A stretch of 64,000 nt of DNA from Rugalucina vietnamica (GCA_964017185.1 OZ024869.1:4052501-4116500), one strand, 5' to 3'; counted from the stretch's first letter, positions 23,361 to 36,426 are shown. Translations and numbers: made by a program. The notes: generated from the letters alone by a model not told the origin.

Positions 23361-24842
23361 ATTAGCAGTATGTCCGGTAGTCCCGGCATGTATACAATAA
23401 CCCTCTAAACGGTGTCAATGTAAATCTTCTTCTCGCAAAATCGTCCACATCATATAATGTAGTTGTCACATGATGATCATATAATGAAGTTTGCGCATAT
23501 AATGAAGTTTGCGCATATAATGAAGTTATCGAACCATATAATGAACTTGATGCATATAAAGACAATAGCCCATAATATAATGTAGTTGTCACATCATATA
23601 ATGAGGTTGTATCAGCATATAATGTAAGTCTACCATAATATAAAGATGTTTACCCATCATATAATGTAAGTCTACCATAATATAAAGATGTTTACTCATC
23701 ATATAATGAAAATTTTCATAATAATTATAAAGAACCTGGTCCAACATATAATGGACTTTTCTCATCATATAATGCACACTATACAACATATAATCAAATG
23801 TGAACAGGATATAATGACGATGATGCATCAAATGCTTTTATTCCTTACCATCAGACAGCTTTGGCGTTCCATAAAATCGCAACAGATCGAATTTACTCGT
23901 GCACCTGAATCGCGGCTATCGCAACGAATCGTAGACGATGAATGCGTCACGATGTGATACGATCTCATACGATATGTTGCGATTTGTCAAGATGCATTGT
24001 TCGCGATGTAATACGATTGGTTCACGAGCAGATATGATCTAATACGTTAAGATACGAGAAGTTGCGCTCAATAATTGGTGTTCACAATTAGTTGCCTTTT
24101 CCTGCATTAAAACGATTGTTGCACGATTATCAAGATTATATCATTGATCTGCACAATAAAATTTCTTAAATGGCTTTGAAGGGCTTTTCAAATGGTAAAG
24201 AGATAAATAACTGCCAGGAACGTATACAATGAGAGCCAAAATACATTCCTAGAGCCGGGAATGAAAATAACTATGAGCTAAATTGAATTATAGACTTCAA
24301 GATGATGCAAACTCAGAAAGTCATATAAAATAGAGAAAACTGAATGAAGTCCTACTCTTTTGGCATTAGTCAGTCAGACAATCATGGCACAAATGCAGTT
24401 TTAATCCTGTACAAGTTCAATCGAAAGAGTCGATGCTCGGTAGCACTTTTAATACCACTATCTCGTTCAATCGTGGAATGAATCATGATAATCCTTGTCT
24501 TTTGTGAGGTTTATCGAAGCACATCACATCGTATCCTGATAAAGGTGTAGAAATGTATCCAAACCTACCTGCGCGCAATGGATCGTGTCAAATCGATAAC
24601 TCTTATCGTGATAATCGTAGCCACACATACGTAATCTTATATGATCGGTCAGCTATATCATAACATCTGGTTATCAATCGTGACTTTATCGCGTCAAATC
24701 GGAACAAATCGCATCAGAACGTATGATGTCGCATCAGCTCGTATCTAAATTTAAAGTTCTGGAGAAGTTCCACGATTCAATACGATTGGCGAATCGTGAT
24801 GATCGCAATGGATCGTGTGCTAGTGTGAAAGCTGCATAATAC

Positions 24843-25985
24843 TGGTACCTTTCGATTACTGGTTAAAATTCTAATTCCTAGTTATACAGAGGTGTTTTTG
24901 TCATTTGAATGAATCTATTTTCAAGAAAATAATTATGTTTTATAAAATAAATTCCAAATAATGATAAATGTTCTTTATCATGACGTCATGTCATAAATCG
25001 TATGACCACACGTGTATTGACACTTTTGCGGGAATACGTAACGTCATTGACGACGTCCGTAACAACAATGTAATTTTTTATTGAAAATATGTCCACTTCG
25101 AAGGCGATAAAATCCTTTTTTAAAAGTCATATGATAAAACAAATCTTACACTTGTGGTCATTTCATATGAAATTTATTAAACCCGCCAAAGGCTCGTTTG
25201 ATAAATTTCATATGAAATGACCGCTCGTGTAACATCCTCTATTTATTTTTATATACATTCTTAACAGCAAGGGGAAAAAACGTTTTTGTTGGTTACTGGT
25301 ACCGTTCAATTACTGGTTAAAAATCAAATTCCTAGTTATACATAGTTTTTTTTTTATTTTATTTTATATTATCTTATTTTATTTTTTTATTATTTTTTTT
25401 TTTATTTATTTTTATTTTATCAAGAATTCCAGATAATGTTAAATGTGCTTTGCATACGTGACAGCAAGGATAAAACTCTTTTCTTAATTACTGGTACAGT
25501 TCGATTACTGGTTTAAAATCCGAATTCTTAGTTATAAAAGGGCGTTTTTGTCATTTGAATGAATCTTTTTTGAAGAATATAACTTAGTTCTATCAAGAAA
25601 TCCAAAAAATAATAAATGTGCTTTTACTTTTTATCCTTGCTGTCACGACTGTCACGTGTGACAGCAAGGAAAAAAACTCTTTGTTGGTTACTGGTACCGT
25701 TCGATTACTGGTTAAAAATCCAAATTCCTAGTTATACAGAGCTGTTTTTGTCATTTAAATGCATCTGTAATCCAGAAAATAAAGTTTTATCAAGAATCCC
25801 AAATAATCTTTAATGTGCTTTACATACTTGAGAACAAGGATAAAAAAAAACATTTTTGTTGGCTACTGGTACCGTTCGATTACTGGTTAAAATCCAAATT
25901 CCTAGTTATACATCTAGGCGTTTTTTGTCATTTGAATGAACCTGTTTTCAAGAAATTAGAAATGTTTTATCAAGAATTCCAAATA
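24843..25985 (+). repeat. Tandem array, inverted relative of 9913-10875
   Basis: The phrase TTACTGGTACCGTTCGATTA recurs near 24843, 25291, 25487, 25686 and 25863. It is followed by CCAAATTCCTAGTTATACA and TTGTCATTTGAATGAATCT. A MITE-3 relative interrupts it at about 24981-25245. Confidence 0.65.
24981..25245. mobile_element. MITE-3 relative (partial)
   Basis: Shares TGACGTCATGTCATAAA, GCGGGAATACGTAACGTCAT and the palindrome TCATTTCATATGAAATTTAT with the complete copy at 36715-37058. The left terminal repeat is shortened. Confidence 0.6.
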
Positions 25986-26187
25986 TGTCGCTGTTTGTCA
26001 GTCAGCTGCGCGCTTGTGATTTGCTCTGCTTTACAACTGACCTCAAAACAGTGATATATACTCAACAAGTCACTGCTAGAGCTGATCTATTTTGATTCTA
26101 ACACACAATAAACGTATAGGGTGAAACTTACCTTATTTAAATTTGTTGTGGTTCTGTCACAAAATCAAATATGGAATAAAAACAAAT

Positions 26188-26422
26188 GAGCCGCGACGCG
26201 AGAAAACTGGTCTTCGGGGTTTCCGACCAGGTCCGACACAAACCGGCCTGTACAAGCTCAGAAAAGAGCTAGAAGCTTGAAATTTTGGATTTAGAAAGAA
26301 GAGGAATTGTACTATCCGAGTAGCGAAAACAAAGGCGCTGATCAGCTTCGCGGTTACCGCGAAGCTGATATGCGCCTTTGTTTTCGCCTAGGCAAAAATC
26401 CGGTTTTCTCATGACGCGGCTC
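26188..26422. mobile_element. MITE-1, complete copy
   Basis: GAGCCGCGACGCGAGAAAAC at the left and TTTTCTCATGACGCGGCTC at the right are inverted ends; AAAT is duplicated on both sides (26184-26187, 26423-26426). The core is a palindrome, GATCAGCTTCGCGG / CCGCGAAGCTGAT. There is no ORF. It is one of two intact copies of the family. Confidence 0.8.
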
Positions 26423-26709
26423 AAATGCTCTGTACATGAGGATTGCAATTCTAAAATAAGTGACGGAAGTTCCGCATAGTCTACGTATATGCCTATGGGC
26501 GATTCAACAAATTATATTTGTTAAAAACAAACAACCGAATACTTAGGCATTTAATCAGTCTTTGTGCTCATCGAAAAGTTTTCTATGCGACCTGTAAAGT
26601 GTTTACACATCCAGACTGATCTGGGAATTCGCAGGGTGTAAATACCATTTTATTTCTTACGGCTCTTCCGCATATGCATATGGAAAAATAAGAAAACTTG
26701 ATTTTAAGT

Positions 26710-26754
<45 letters not shown>

Positions 26755-27314
26755 TAGTTTGGAATAAAAATTTCGTATACTTCTATGGGAATACGATTCA
26801 GTGGCCCACGTGAAGTATTGACCAATTGAGTAAGATGTTAAAAAGCATTTTCGTTGATTTTATTCAAAGACTAAAGTTTAGCTCTATAAAATTGGTTTAG
26901 AAGTATGGACAAAGGATCCACACAATGAGGGTTAGTTATTAGATATAAACATTTGCCATTATATTCATATCTCACTTCAGAAAATACAACAATAAATGTG
27001 CACATTTGTTTAATTTAAATATCATTTTTGATTTGTGTTGAGGTAAATAACCTGATTCTACAACATATGCTAGTGGCAGGGATTATATTCTAATTTATAA
27101 GATTTTCTGCGATTTGTATCAGCTTATTTGATAACTCTCAAAATAAAAAAAAATCTCAAGGTCTGACATATGAGGTTTCTATTTGTCTTTTCATTAAAAT
27201 CATTTATGTCTTCTACCAAAGTGTGAACCAGTGTTTTTGCCTCCTTTCTATTGATATAGATATCGTCTTGCTTTACTGAGACGATGCTGTCACCGGGTGT
27301 TGGAATGGAAATTT
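26423..27314. other. Upstream of the glycosyltransferase start; no gene seen
   Basis: AT-rich sequence with a poly(T) run (26708-26749). No clear promoter could be picked out. The 5' UTR start is unknown, and an upstream non-coding exon is possible. Confidence 0.4.
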
Positions 27315-27411
27315 ATGACGGCATTACTGTGTTTATGTATTGGTGGAACGGCCATTCTTTGGATTGGAAACACCCCGTGGATTACATTTATGGGAAATAA
27401 CATCGTAAATG
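27315..27411 (+). CDS. GT32-type glycosyltransferase, exon 1 (signal anchor)
   Basis: ATG at 27315 opens 32 codons plus one base before the donor ATG|GTAAGG. The peptide begins MTALLCLCIGGTAILWIG, a hydrophobic stretch of about 17 residues. It suits a type II signal anchor holding a Golgi enzyme in the membrane. In this frame a TGA lies upstream with no other ATG between, so this is the first possible start unless an earlier exon exists. The donor leaves phase 1, which exon 2 completes exactly. Membership in the gene rests on phase, position and the expected N-terminal anchor, not on sequence similarity. Confidence 0.65.
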
Positions 27412-28491
27412 GTAAGGTTTTCTTTTTGCAAAAAATACCTTAATTCATACACGGTAATATGAAAAGTCAACATAGGTTAAGTTCAGAAAGAAAGAAAGAA
27501 AGAATAAATGGAAATGGAACGAAGAAAATTATTGGATATTTAAGCTTCTTTGTTTGGCAAATAGTGTACAGTGTTTTGCTTTAGGTTTTCGCCCTCTCTG
27601 TTACAGAGATTCACAGCACTGAAATCCTTACTCATATCTTCGAAGGTGTTAATATGACGAATCATCATCGGTTGTTTAAATCAGCAATAGATGGCTCCAT
27701 TAGTTTTCCGAATGTCACAGGGGTGTGATAGGCACCAAAGAGTATTTTAAACTGAAAATTTTGAGAGAACTTTCCCCTTTTTCTGCCTCATCTGGGTCCA
27801 ATTCAACCTGCCAATAATCAAAATGTAAATCAGTTTGCGACCGGAAAACTGGTCAAGTTAGTATATACGTATGAAGTTAATTGAATGACCACCTTTTGGG
27901 AAAAAGCTGCTTGCTCGGCTAACCGTATAATCTCTTTTTATCAGTGAATATTTGCAGTTTGGATTGAATCCCACCTTGATTTTAGGGTCGGACTGGTCAT
28001 TGCATACTTGTATGCATCATTGATTGTTACTTTGTTCGTTTTTGTAGTCTACACATAAGGACCAGTCATTTTTTTTTGCCAGCCAGTGGTTGCGTTTTCT
28101 TTCAGCATATTTGCCTATCAATATCTTTGTCCATGTACACAAGAACTCTTCTCTATTTTCCAAATTAGCGAGGAAGTCCTCGTTTTACTAATTTAGTTTG
28201 GTTAATCACTTTTATGCACTTACGCGTATTTTGCAACGTTTGGTACATGTGTACCTTTGTTCAACCAAATCAACTTTAAATTTAGGATAGGACACTAGAT
28301 CGAAATGCCCTGCCATGCTTAACTTAACAATGCAAGATTTGATTGCTTTAAAATAGCATGCAAAAATGGTCTTAAAATAGGCAAACGTAGCGATCGAGAA
28401 ATGTTATTTTTAGCAACGGCGAAAGCGCATTCAAATGATTTGTTCACTCTAGACAAACTTTGTTTTAATATCCCCTTTTCTTAACAAACAG
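27412..28491 (+). other. Intron 1 of the glycosyltransferase
   Basis: Bounded by GTAAGG and TTCTTAACAAACAG. It contains a GAAA microsatellite (about 27486-27515) and, at about 27835-28060, sequence like the 3' part of the retroelement near 31980-32150 (TTGGGAAAAAGCTGCTTG). No extra exon is needed by the reading frame. Confidence 0.6.
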
Positions 28492-29091
28492 GTAGGCGAG
28501 AATGGAACTGGAGACACGGGTTCATAAGACACCAGCGGCATCAAACCTTCTGCAGTGTGTATTCCCGATGGTCAGATAATATCATAACTTCAAATATGAG
28601 CACGGACTGGAAAGCTTGGAATTTCCAACAAATGGTAAAATGTCCACAATTTGATATATCACGCTATCCCGAATCGAGACAGAAAGTGTCACTAAATTGC
28701 GAAAAAGAACCTACACTGATGCTTTCAACGACAAGGTCAACAGATGATATCTTTTCTGTTAACTTTGGCGACAAATGTCTAGAAAGGTTTATAGATAGAT
28801 GTTGTACCGGTGATAAAGCTGTCCCTAACGTTGTACATTATGTTTGGTACTCCAAGAAGGAATTTGGATTTTTTGACTTTGTTAGTTTTATGAGTGTTCA
28901 TAGATTCATCAAGCCATGTTTGTTTCTTGTTCACGGAGATGAGTTGCCGATCGGTAAATATTGGAACTACTTAGTGAACATCTCACCCAATATCATCCAT
29001 GTTAAAAGAGAAATACCACAGATTGTCTTTGGTAAAAAGCTGGAATTTAAAGAACATTCGTCGGATATCATGAGAATTGAGGCTCAAAAGA
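28492..29091 (+). CDS. GT32-type (A4GNT/A4GALT-like) glycosyltransferase, exon 2
   Basis: This is the main exon of a Golgi sugar transferase (residues about 33-233 of about 388). It begins after a good acceptor and ends at the donor AAAAGA|GTAAGT. The first 110 residues are stem-like and unconserved. Then come family hallmarks: VPNVVHYVWYSKKEFGFFDF (the start of the GT32 catalytic fold), KPCLFLVHGDELPIGKYWNY, and FGKKLEFKEHSSDIMRIEA, which normally leads straight into the GGIYLDxD metal motif. Here that motif is on exon 3, 26.7 kb away. GT32 enzymes such as A4GNT and A4GALT transfer GlcNAc or galactose to glycoproteins or glycolipids. Donor and acceptor cannot be told here, because molluscs have many paralogues of this group. 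Confidence 0.85.
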
Positions 29092-30074
29092 GTAAGTAGC
29101 ACGACTTACCAATGACATCAATGACCATAAAACAAATGAAATCAAAATTTCAAAGTAATTCACATTTTGTAGTAAGCGCATAACCAGAAGAGATCGAAAC
29201 AACGAATGAATCCAGGAGATGGATATTTAAAGTGTGTTTCCTTGTGTCTGATAATTGTTTATCGCAGTAAATCTAGATGACATATTTTCTTGTCGCATTT
29301 GAGCAGTTAGTTTGTAAAAACTTGTGCAGCAAAACTTTAATATCAATTCTCTGTAACCACCAAAATTTTTCGGCACGCATAGTCTCAAAATTGGATGAAA
29401 CTTTCACACAATGATCAGTACCACTCAAAACCAAGGAAAATGTTGTCAATATATATTTTGCTTCTTCTGTTGCCATGGCAATCGCCAAAATCTTTTTTTT
29501 TTCCAAATTTCGGTAAAAAATTGCAGATAATTTTCTTGAAAATTACACTTTTCATGGTCAAAGTTTTTATAGTTCCAAAAAGAGCCCAGCTTAACCAATG
29601 CTTTACCAATGCCATCTATCCGTCCACTTTACTTCGGTATAGTTCATCAATGTGTACGTGCATCTTGCAGCAGCAGCATCTTAAAGTATGGGCATTTAGC
29701 ACTTTTACACAAAATGTGAAAATCAGAAAATAGATATCTTAAAAAGACTCGGGAGTTGAACATTCTCTTGAGTGAGACTGATAAGAAACTTTAATGTTTG
29801 GCAGTTGTATCTGTGAAAAAAAATGGTATTGGGGCAAGATCATTTTCTGAAAATAACTACTCGAGTAGTGCATATTTTATGCGCTGTTGAGCAAAATGAA
29901 TATTTAAGTTTTTAAGACAAGGGTGGTTGTCTGTGACTAGTTTTGTAATAAAACATGTTGAAAGCGCAGCATTAATTATTTCCAATAGCAGGTGCAATTT
30001 GTAATGTATTCTACAGATGAATCTCTTTGTTGAAGAAAATGTCACCAGATTTGCATGATTTTTTAGCATTAAAA

Positions 30075-31125
30075 TGGAAGAAAATAGGGGGTAGGAGAAG
30101 CATATCAGCTGTATATTTTTATTGACAATGATATAAATAATAACGATTATCTTAAATGAGCTAATATCCACCCAACTTTATTTCAAAGGCAAACAAATTT
30201 GGATCGTAAGTATTTGCATGCTATCAAGGGCGATAACTCTTCAAAATTTGATGAAAATGGAAGGAAAATTTGAGAAATCAGATTTTTCTGTTAACTGACA
30301 AATTTTTCTAAACGAAACACATTGACCGGCTATCCAATTGCATTTGTCAATAGAAGGAAACTACCAAAGTGCAATTAATTAGAATCTGGCGTTGTGCTTA
30401 TAAAATATTACCTAATTTTCTTAATCTGAGCTTTGAAATTGAGACAAAATAGGGGGTAAGGGTAACATATCAAACATGTAATTTTACTGTAAATGCTGAG
30501 ATCAACCAACTTCATTTACAAGCATAGCTATTTTACTTTAAAGACGAAACATAGATGAATTGTAAGTATTTGTGTGCTGTCAAGGATGATAATTCTTTGA
30601 CATTTGATGAAAAATGAAGAAAAATGTTAGAAAATCAGGTTTTTCTGATTAACTGACACAATTTTTCTGAATATACCTCATTGGTGGCTAATATAACTGC
30701 AAATGTCAATAGTAGGAAACCATTAAAATGTAAATAATTGAAATCTGACACTGTGCTTACAAAATGCAACCTACTTTTCTTGATTTTGGCTGTAAAATTG
30801 AGACAAAATATGGGGTAGGGGTAACTCATCAAACATATACTTTTGTTGTAAATGCTGACATGAACCAAACTTCATTTACAAGCATAACTAGGAACTAAAC
30901 TTTACTTTTAAGACGAAAGAAATATGGATTGTAAGTATGTGTATGCTGTCAAGGGTGATTACACTTCGAAATTGGATGAAAAATGAAGGATAATGTGAGA
31001 TTTTTCTTTTTAACTAACATATATTTCTGAATACACCACGTTTCCGGCTAATCTAAATGTATTTACCGATAGGAGGAAAACATTAAAATGCAAATAATTG
31101 GAATCTGACACTGTGCTTACAAAAT
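30075..31125 (+). repeat. Tandem units of about 350 bp in the left arm
   Basis: Three successive diverged units each contain GAGACAAAATAKGGGGTA, CAACTTCATTTACAAGCATA, TTGTAAGTATKTG and TCTGACACTGTGCTTACAAA. Further units lie at 32150-32430 and 33765-34130, and inverted ones at 50040-51280. Confidence 0.7.
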
Positions 31126-31520
31126 ACAACGCTCGAAATAAATCTTTAACGGCCAAACTTCTCCAACAGGGCTATTGGTATCATAAACTTCGAAAAACCT
31201 TTTCTAAATTTTATCGTATACACTATGAATTGATTTCCAAATATAATGTTGGGTTAAAGACGCTTTTAAGTGAGGGTCTTTCGGAACCAGAATTTTATGG
31301 TGACTTGGTTTACAAATTTAAGAAACTTATAGGAAGTAATGATTTTTCTTTTCAGTTAAGAAAAATCATAACACGTTACAGACGTATAGGTTATAACTTG
31401 AATGTTATGCGACAGTCTGCATGCTTAGTTTTTAACCCAATCACGGTTGATAACTATGCTGCCTTCTTTAATTGCACGCCGATGGGTCGGGCGTCAGACT
31501 CTATGATGGCCCCGACTTAA
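31125..31520 (+). pseudogene. C-terminal fragment of a retroelement reverse transcriptase protein
   Basis: An open frame of about 130 codons reads KLLQQGYWYHKLRKTFSKFY, then LISKYNVGLKTLLSEG, SEPEFYGDLVYKFKKLIG and YNLNVMRQSACLVFNP. From memory this is the C-terminal region found after the RT domain in a retroelement group very common in molluscs. The RT core is missing, so the copy is 5'-truncated; it inserted into a tandem unit of the left arm. The following part to about 32150 looks like its 3' untranslated region. I cannot assign the clade firmly. Confidence 0.55.
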
Positions 31521-32430
31521 AGCTATTCATTTTAGTTGGTTGGGGCCGGAGCTTCTTGTCTGTTGCTTTGCCCACCGGGGTCCAACTGATGTTTTTCTTT
31601 AGCTCCGGTGTTAGTAAGTTATTTGGCGCCCAGGGATCTCCATCGTCGGGCAGCTTACTGAATCTGTGAGTCCTGGTTTTGATTCATCATTCATCAGGAT
31701 GTTTATCATGATTTATTTGTTTGTTCTTGATGATTCATTCACTAGTTAGAGATTCACCACGAGGACCGAAGAACTAACTAAATGTTATGAACCACTGCAG
31801 AAGCTGAGGGTGAGGTTACGGCCGTGTAAAATCGATTTAAACCCGCCAGTAACTTTGTGTTACTGATCGTTCCAAGTCGATACTTCTGTGGTGGTTCTTT
31901 TTGTTTTATGTCTTGGTGTTTAAAATATTTTTGTGCTGTTGGCGCCTTATGTATGTTTGCAAATTTTTAGTTAAGTTAAGGTAACTGAGTGGCCACCTAT
32001 TGGGAAAATAGCTGCTCATTCGGCTTACGAAATGTTTTCATGGTATAAGTACCTGATTGTTAGTTTGGTTTTTTTCCCACCTTGGTTTTTGGAGTGGGAG
32101 TCTTTTTCTGATTGCGCATTTTCCTGATCTTTGCCTACTTGTACTTTTCTTGATTTTGGCTATGAAATTAAGACAAAATATGGGGTATGGGTAACATATC
32201 TAACATATACGTTTATTGTAAATGCTGAGATTAACCAAACTTCATTTACAAACATTACTAGGAACTAAACTTAACTTTAAAGAGGAAATAAATATGGATT
32301 GTAAGTACATGTATGGTGTTAAGGGCGATAACTCTTTGAAATTTGATGAAAAATGAAGGAAAATGTGAGAAAATCATATTTTTTTTCTGTTTAACTGACA
32401 TATTTGTCAAAATAAACCAATAAACCACAT

Positions 32431-33756
32431 CAGACCCGTGTTCGATTACTCTGAAATGTAATTCATTACATTACAATTATTTTCAAAATCATTGCATTAC
32501 ATTACAATTACAGTTAAAGCTGATTTGATAATGTAATGCATTACATTACAATTACATTGTTAAGTAATGCATTACATTACAATTACTTCAAGCCATTTGA
32601 GATGATGAGAAATTTATTCATATAAAATGAAAATCGTTTATAACATGCATACGTTATTACATTAATACAATACATTTTAAAAATAGAAAATTGATTAAAA
32701 TACTCCATTTTTACACAATAGCCATGGTCCATGGCTGACTGGCTTTACAGTTGGTGTCTGTCACTAGCATCACATTTGAAAACTTGAATTCAATTTTTAG
32801 ACTGACTGTTTCATTTCTTCATTATCAAAGTTCTTATCTCACTGTTGCATTTTATCATCATTAGTGTTTCAAAGTTTTTATCACTCAGTGAGCATCATAT
32901 CATTGTATATCATTGGGGAGGTCATACTTCCCCAACATAGTTCTGACCATATTGCCTGTTTCTGATAAAATATGCACATCAGTCTGATTATAATTAACTG
33001 TTATATGAAAGCTCACAAATCTTTTGTCAAGCATTTAAAGATATCACTTGAGCTAACACTGACAAATCAAGTTTTTGTAATCCCGTAAGGTATGTTTTGC
33101 ACCTTTACCTGTTGTATTGAATAAATCATAGGTTCTCTTTTGTTGTCCAGTTTATGTGAATTCATTGATGTTTGCTGGCAGTGCAAACCTTGATATTTGA
33201 AATAATTGGAGGATTGACTATTCAGTATGAAAGCTAGCAATTTGTTATATTTTCTGCACCATGCATAATGATTAAAAGTAATAAGAAACAGTTTATGTTC
33301 AGTAAACTGCACATAGATGAAAAAGATAGATCCTTTGGAAGCAGTCAGGCTGATTCTTGATGCATGTACCATAACACATTCTAAAGACAGGACTGTATTG
33401 ACAGAAGACTAATTAACTGGTAAAAATGTGTACAAGGACATTTTGACTCAACAAATAAGGCATTATTAATGCAAATAGAAGAGATGAACTCAGTATCAGA
33501 AGAAAGATAGAAAGATGAAGTGACAAAGCATTTTTATTTGTAGAAATGTATGCAGAAAAGTGACCATATGGAAATGGGAAATGTAATTCAAAAGTAATTG
33601 AAATGTAATTGCCACTACAGACCAATTTTGAGTTGTAATGCATTACATTACAATTATGTAATGAAAAAAAAAAACAAGCTGACTCATCACAAATTACTTT
33701 GCATTACTTTAAAAATGTAATTCATTGCAATTACAATTACAATTATCACAGGTCTG
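32431..33756. mobile_element. hAT-like non-autonomous element
   Basis: CAGACCCGTG at the left and CACAGGTCTG at the right match as inverted ends at 9 of 10 bases. AACCACAT is duplicated exactly on both sides (32423-32430, 33757-33764); 8-bp duplications define hAT elements. Both ends are packed with ATTACATTACAATTA words. There is no transposase ORF. Removing the element and one duplicate restores the tandem unit it interrupted. Confidence 0.8.
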
Positions 33757-34130
33757 AACCACATTAGCGGCTAATATTTCTGTATTAACCATTTAAATGC
33801 AAATAATTGTAATCTGACACTGTGCATACCAAAACAAGCTACTTTTCTTGATTTCGGCTGCGAAATTGAGACAAAATAGGGGGTATGGCGCCAACAGCAC
33901 AAAACAGCTGAAATGAACCAATTTCATTTACAAACATAACTATGAACGTCAACTTTAATTTGAAGATTTAAAGACAAAATAAATGTGGATTACAAGTACT
34001 TGTATTCTGTCCAGGATGAAAACTCTTCAAACATTGATTGAATATGTGAGAAAATCGAATTTTCTTGATTCTAGCTTTGCAGTTTTGACACAGTATGGGT
34101 AAGGGTAACATATCAAACATATTATTTAAT

Positions 34131-34168
34131 AAGATCACCTGGGCCGAAGGCGCACGAGGTGATCTTAT
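34131..34168. repeat. Terminal hairpin of an interspersed repeat
   Basis: TAAGATCACC and GGTGATCTTA are perfect inverted arms around a GC-rich loop. The following 700 bp (to about 34860) look like the repeat's body. The layout resembles the GCTCACCT-type ends but the sequence differs. Confidence 0.5.
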
Positions 34169-34860
34169 TGTATGGTAGTCGAGCCGGCGTCCGTGCGTGC
34201 GTTCACACATTCAAATACAAATATCTCCGTAACTAATCAGCCAATAACAATCGAATTTTATCAGAAGCATCATTGGGGTGAGGGAAAGGTTGCATTAGGT
34301 TATGGTTCAGGTCGGAAAAGAATTCTGGTTTCCATAGCAACAGATAGCTCCCATAGACTTACAATGGGAAAACATAAAAAAATCTTCTTCTCCCAGAGCT
34401 TTCATAATTTGTGTGTAGCAATGTATAGTGGTCCTCTTTTTAAATCCTGCCAACCGTTATAAAATAAAATTTAGAAACGAAAGTTATAGTTTGTAAACAC
34501 AAGGTCCAAACATTTGCACTGAAATTGGTATCCCTATTAATAGAACAAAGTCCATTACCAAAAAGTCAAACGATTTTTATATGGGACAAAGTAAGCACCC
34601 AGTGCAATGGCAAATGCAATGATAGTGCCCCAAAGAAAGTCATTTCACTCTGCTTTAGGTATTCTTAACCATTGAACCCTTTGTGCTATTTGTATATAGA
34701 TTTGTAATGTATGTACTAAACATGACCATGTATTGGTCAAAGAACAAATGAATAAACTATATGTTCCATTAGAGCCTGAAAATTGTCACATTTTCTCAAT
34801 TAAAGTGAAGTGCTCGTATAACTTATGTTTGTAAAGGATGTTTAGTTGATCCCAGAGTTT

Positions 34861-34865
<5 letters not shown>

Positions 34866-34901
<36 letters not shown>
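34866..34901. repeat. (AT)n microsatellite
   Basis: About 17 AT dinucleotides. Confidence 0.95.
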
Positions 34902-34905
<4 letters not shown>

Positions 34906-34930
34906 AGAGAAATAAAGATGTACTAAATTG

Positions 34931-35018
34931 GCGACGGTAGGTTTCGAACCCGCAGACTTCGGCTCCGCTGCCTAGCTATACAGGGCCATTCCCTCTACCG
35001 ACTGCGCTACTACGCTCC
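34931..35018 (-). repeat. tRNA-like sequence, probable SINE head
   Basis: On the minus strand it has an A box TAGCGCAGTCGG and a B box GGTTCGAAACC at a wide spacing. The T stem and acceptor stem pair poorly, so a functional tRNA gene is unlikely. Confidence 0.5.
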
Positions 35019-35122
35019 TTATAAACTTCCGACACGCTTTTTAGTCACGTGATCAATAAAATATGGCTTTCTTAATTGAAGACACGAATAACAATTTTGG
35101 ATCGCTAAAATATTATTATTAT

Positions 35123-36258
35123 TATACCCCCGGCATTTATGCCGACGGGTATATAGCTTTTGCTTTTCCGTTCGTCCGTTCGTATGTTCGTTAGTTAGTT
35201 AGTTCGTTCGTAATTCCGGAACGTTCGTAGAATTTACGTCAAAGTTTTGGTTAAAGTTTCTCTAGTGGTGTATATCTCATGAACCAGTGGTCAGAAACCA
35301 TTCATATTTGGACCATAGGTACCCTATAGGGTTTGCTTTGTTTCCATGAGTTCGGACCCCAGGGTCCACGCCCAGGGGTGGGGCTGGAGGTCAAAATCTA
35401 GGTCACCTTTAAAATGTGCTGTTTACAATGTTAATGTTTCTTCTTTTAGTCCATATCTTAACACACAATCATAGGGATGTGCTCTTATTTAGTTCATAGA
35501 TACCCGATAGGGTTTGCTAACATACTCCATGTCACCATCCCAAGGGGTGGGGCTAGAGGTCAAAATCTAGGACACATTTGTAATATGATAGATACCATGA
35601 TACATTTTCTGTAAGTCTATTTTCTTGACATCTAGGATCACAAAGTCTTGTCAGAAAGCATTCATACTTAGAACATAGGTACCATGTAAGGTTCAGACTC
35701 TAGGGTCCATGTGTGGGGGTGGGGCTAAAGGTCAAAATCTAGAACTTCTTTAAATATTTTATTTTCTGTACTTTTCTTCACCACCATGTTTAGAAATCAT
35801 TCATACTTGCACCATAGGTACTCTATAAGGTTTGCCTTGTGCCTAATGACATTAGACTTTAGGGTCAGTGCCCAGGGTGGGGCTAGAGGTCAAAATCTAG
35901 GACATCTTTTTTTTTTTTTTTTTTTTTTTTTTAATTAATTAATTAATATTATTGAAGAATGACATTCTATTTTCCATCTAGGACTGAGGACCTGACCCTC
36001 AATGTATGCAATCAAGTCCTAGATTGAGTATACAAGTCAGCTCTGTATACTGTTATGAAATAGATCTGTCATTCTACTACACTCTTCCTCCCCATGGTTT
36101 TAGACAGTGCTTTTGCAAATACAAATTTATAAGTAGTACTTGTTGAGGTTGCTCTCTTTTATTCGGGAATGCAGGTTCATTGTATTAGCGTCAGTGAGCA
36201 TATATGGGTTGGGGGCTGTGGGCCTAGGGGTGTAGGGGAGCTACCAGCCGGGGGTATA
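35123..36258. mobile_element. Interspersed repeat with TATACCCCCGG termini
   Basis: TATACCCCCGG and CCGGGGGTATA are perfect 11-bp inverted ends. Inside, GGGGTGGGGCTAGAGGTCAAAATCTAGGAC recurs in variant form about four times (35370, 35540, 35720, 35880), with a T run at 35909-35932. Flanking TTA microsatellites hide any target duplication. Confidence 0.5.
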
Positions 36259-36282
36259 CGTGCCTCTCAAGGCACTTTTTCT

Positions 36283-36283
36283 A

Positions 36284-36320
<37 letters not shown>
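36283..36320. repeat. (TTA)n microsatellite
   Basis: About 12 TTA units. Confidence 0.95.
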
Positions 36321-36321
<1 letters not shown>

Positions 36322-36374
36322 CTTTCAAAATAAAATGTGCTGCCAGGAATCTGGTTATTGGTTTAGAACTGATC

Positions 36375-36376
<2 letters not shown>

Positions 36377-36426
<50 letters not shown>
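36377..36426. repeat. (TC)n microsatellite
   Basis: About 25 TC units. Confidence 0.95.

Noticed and set aside
29395-29733. 112-codon ORF after exon 2
   Set aside because: It lies in an arm of the giant inverted repeat; the corresponding right-arm copy (54907-55149) is an altered frame, as expected for non-coding repeat.
34931-35018. tRNA gene on the minus strand
   Set aside because: The boxes are good but the acceptor ends do not pair and the spacing between boxes is wide; a SINE head is more likely.
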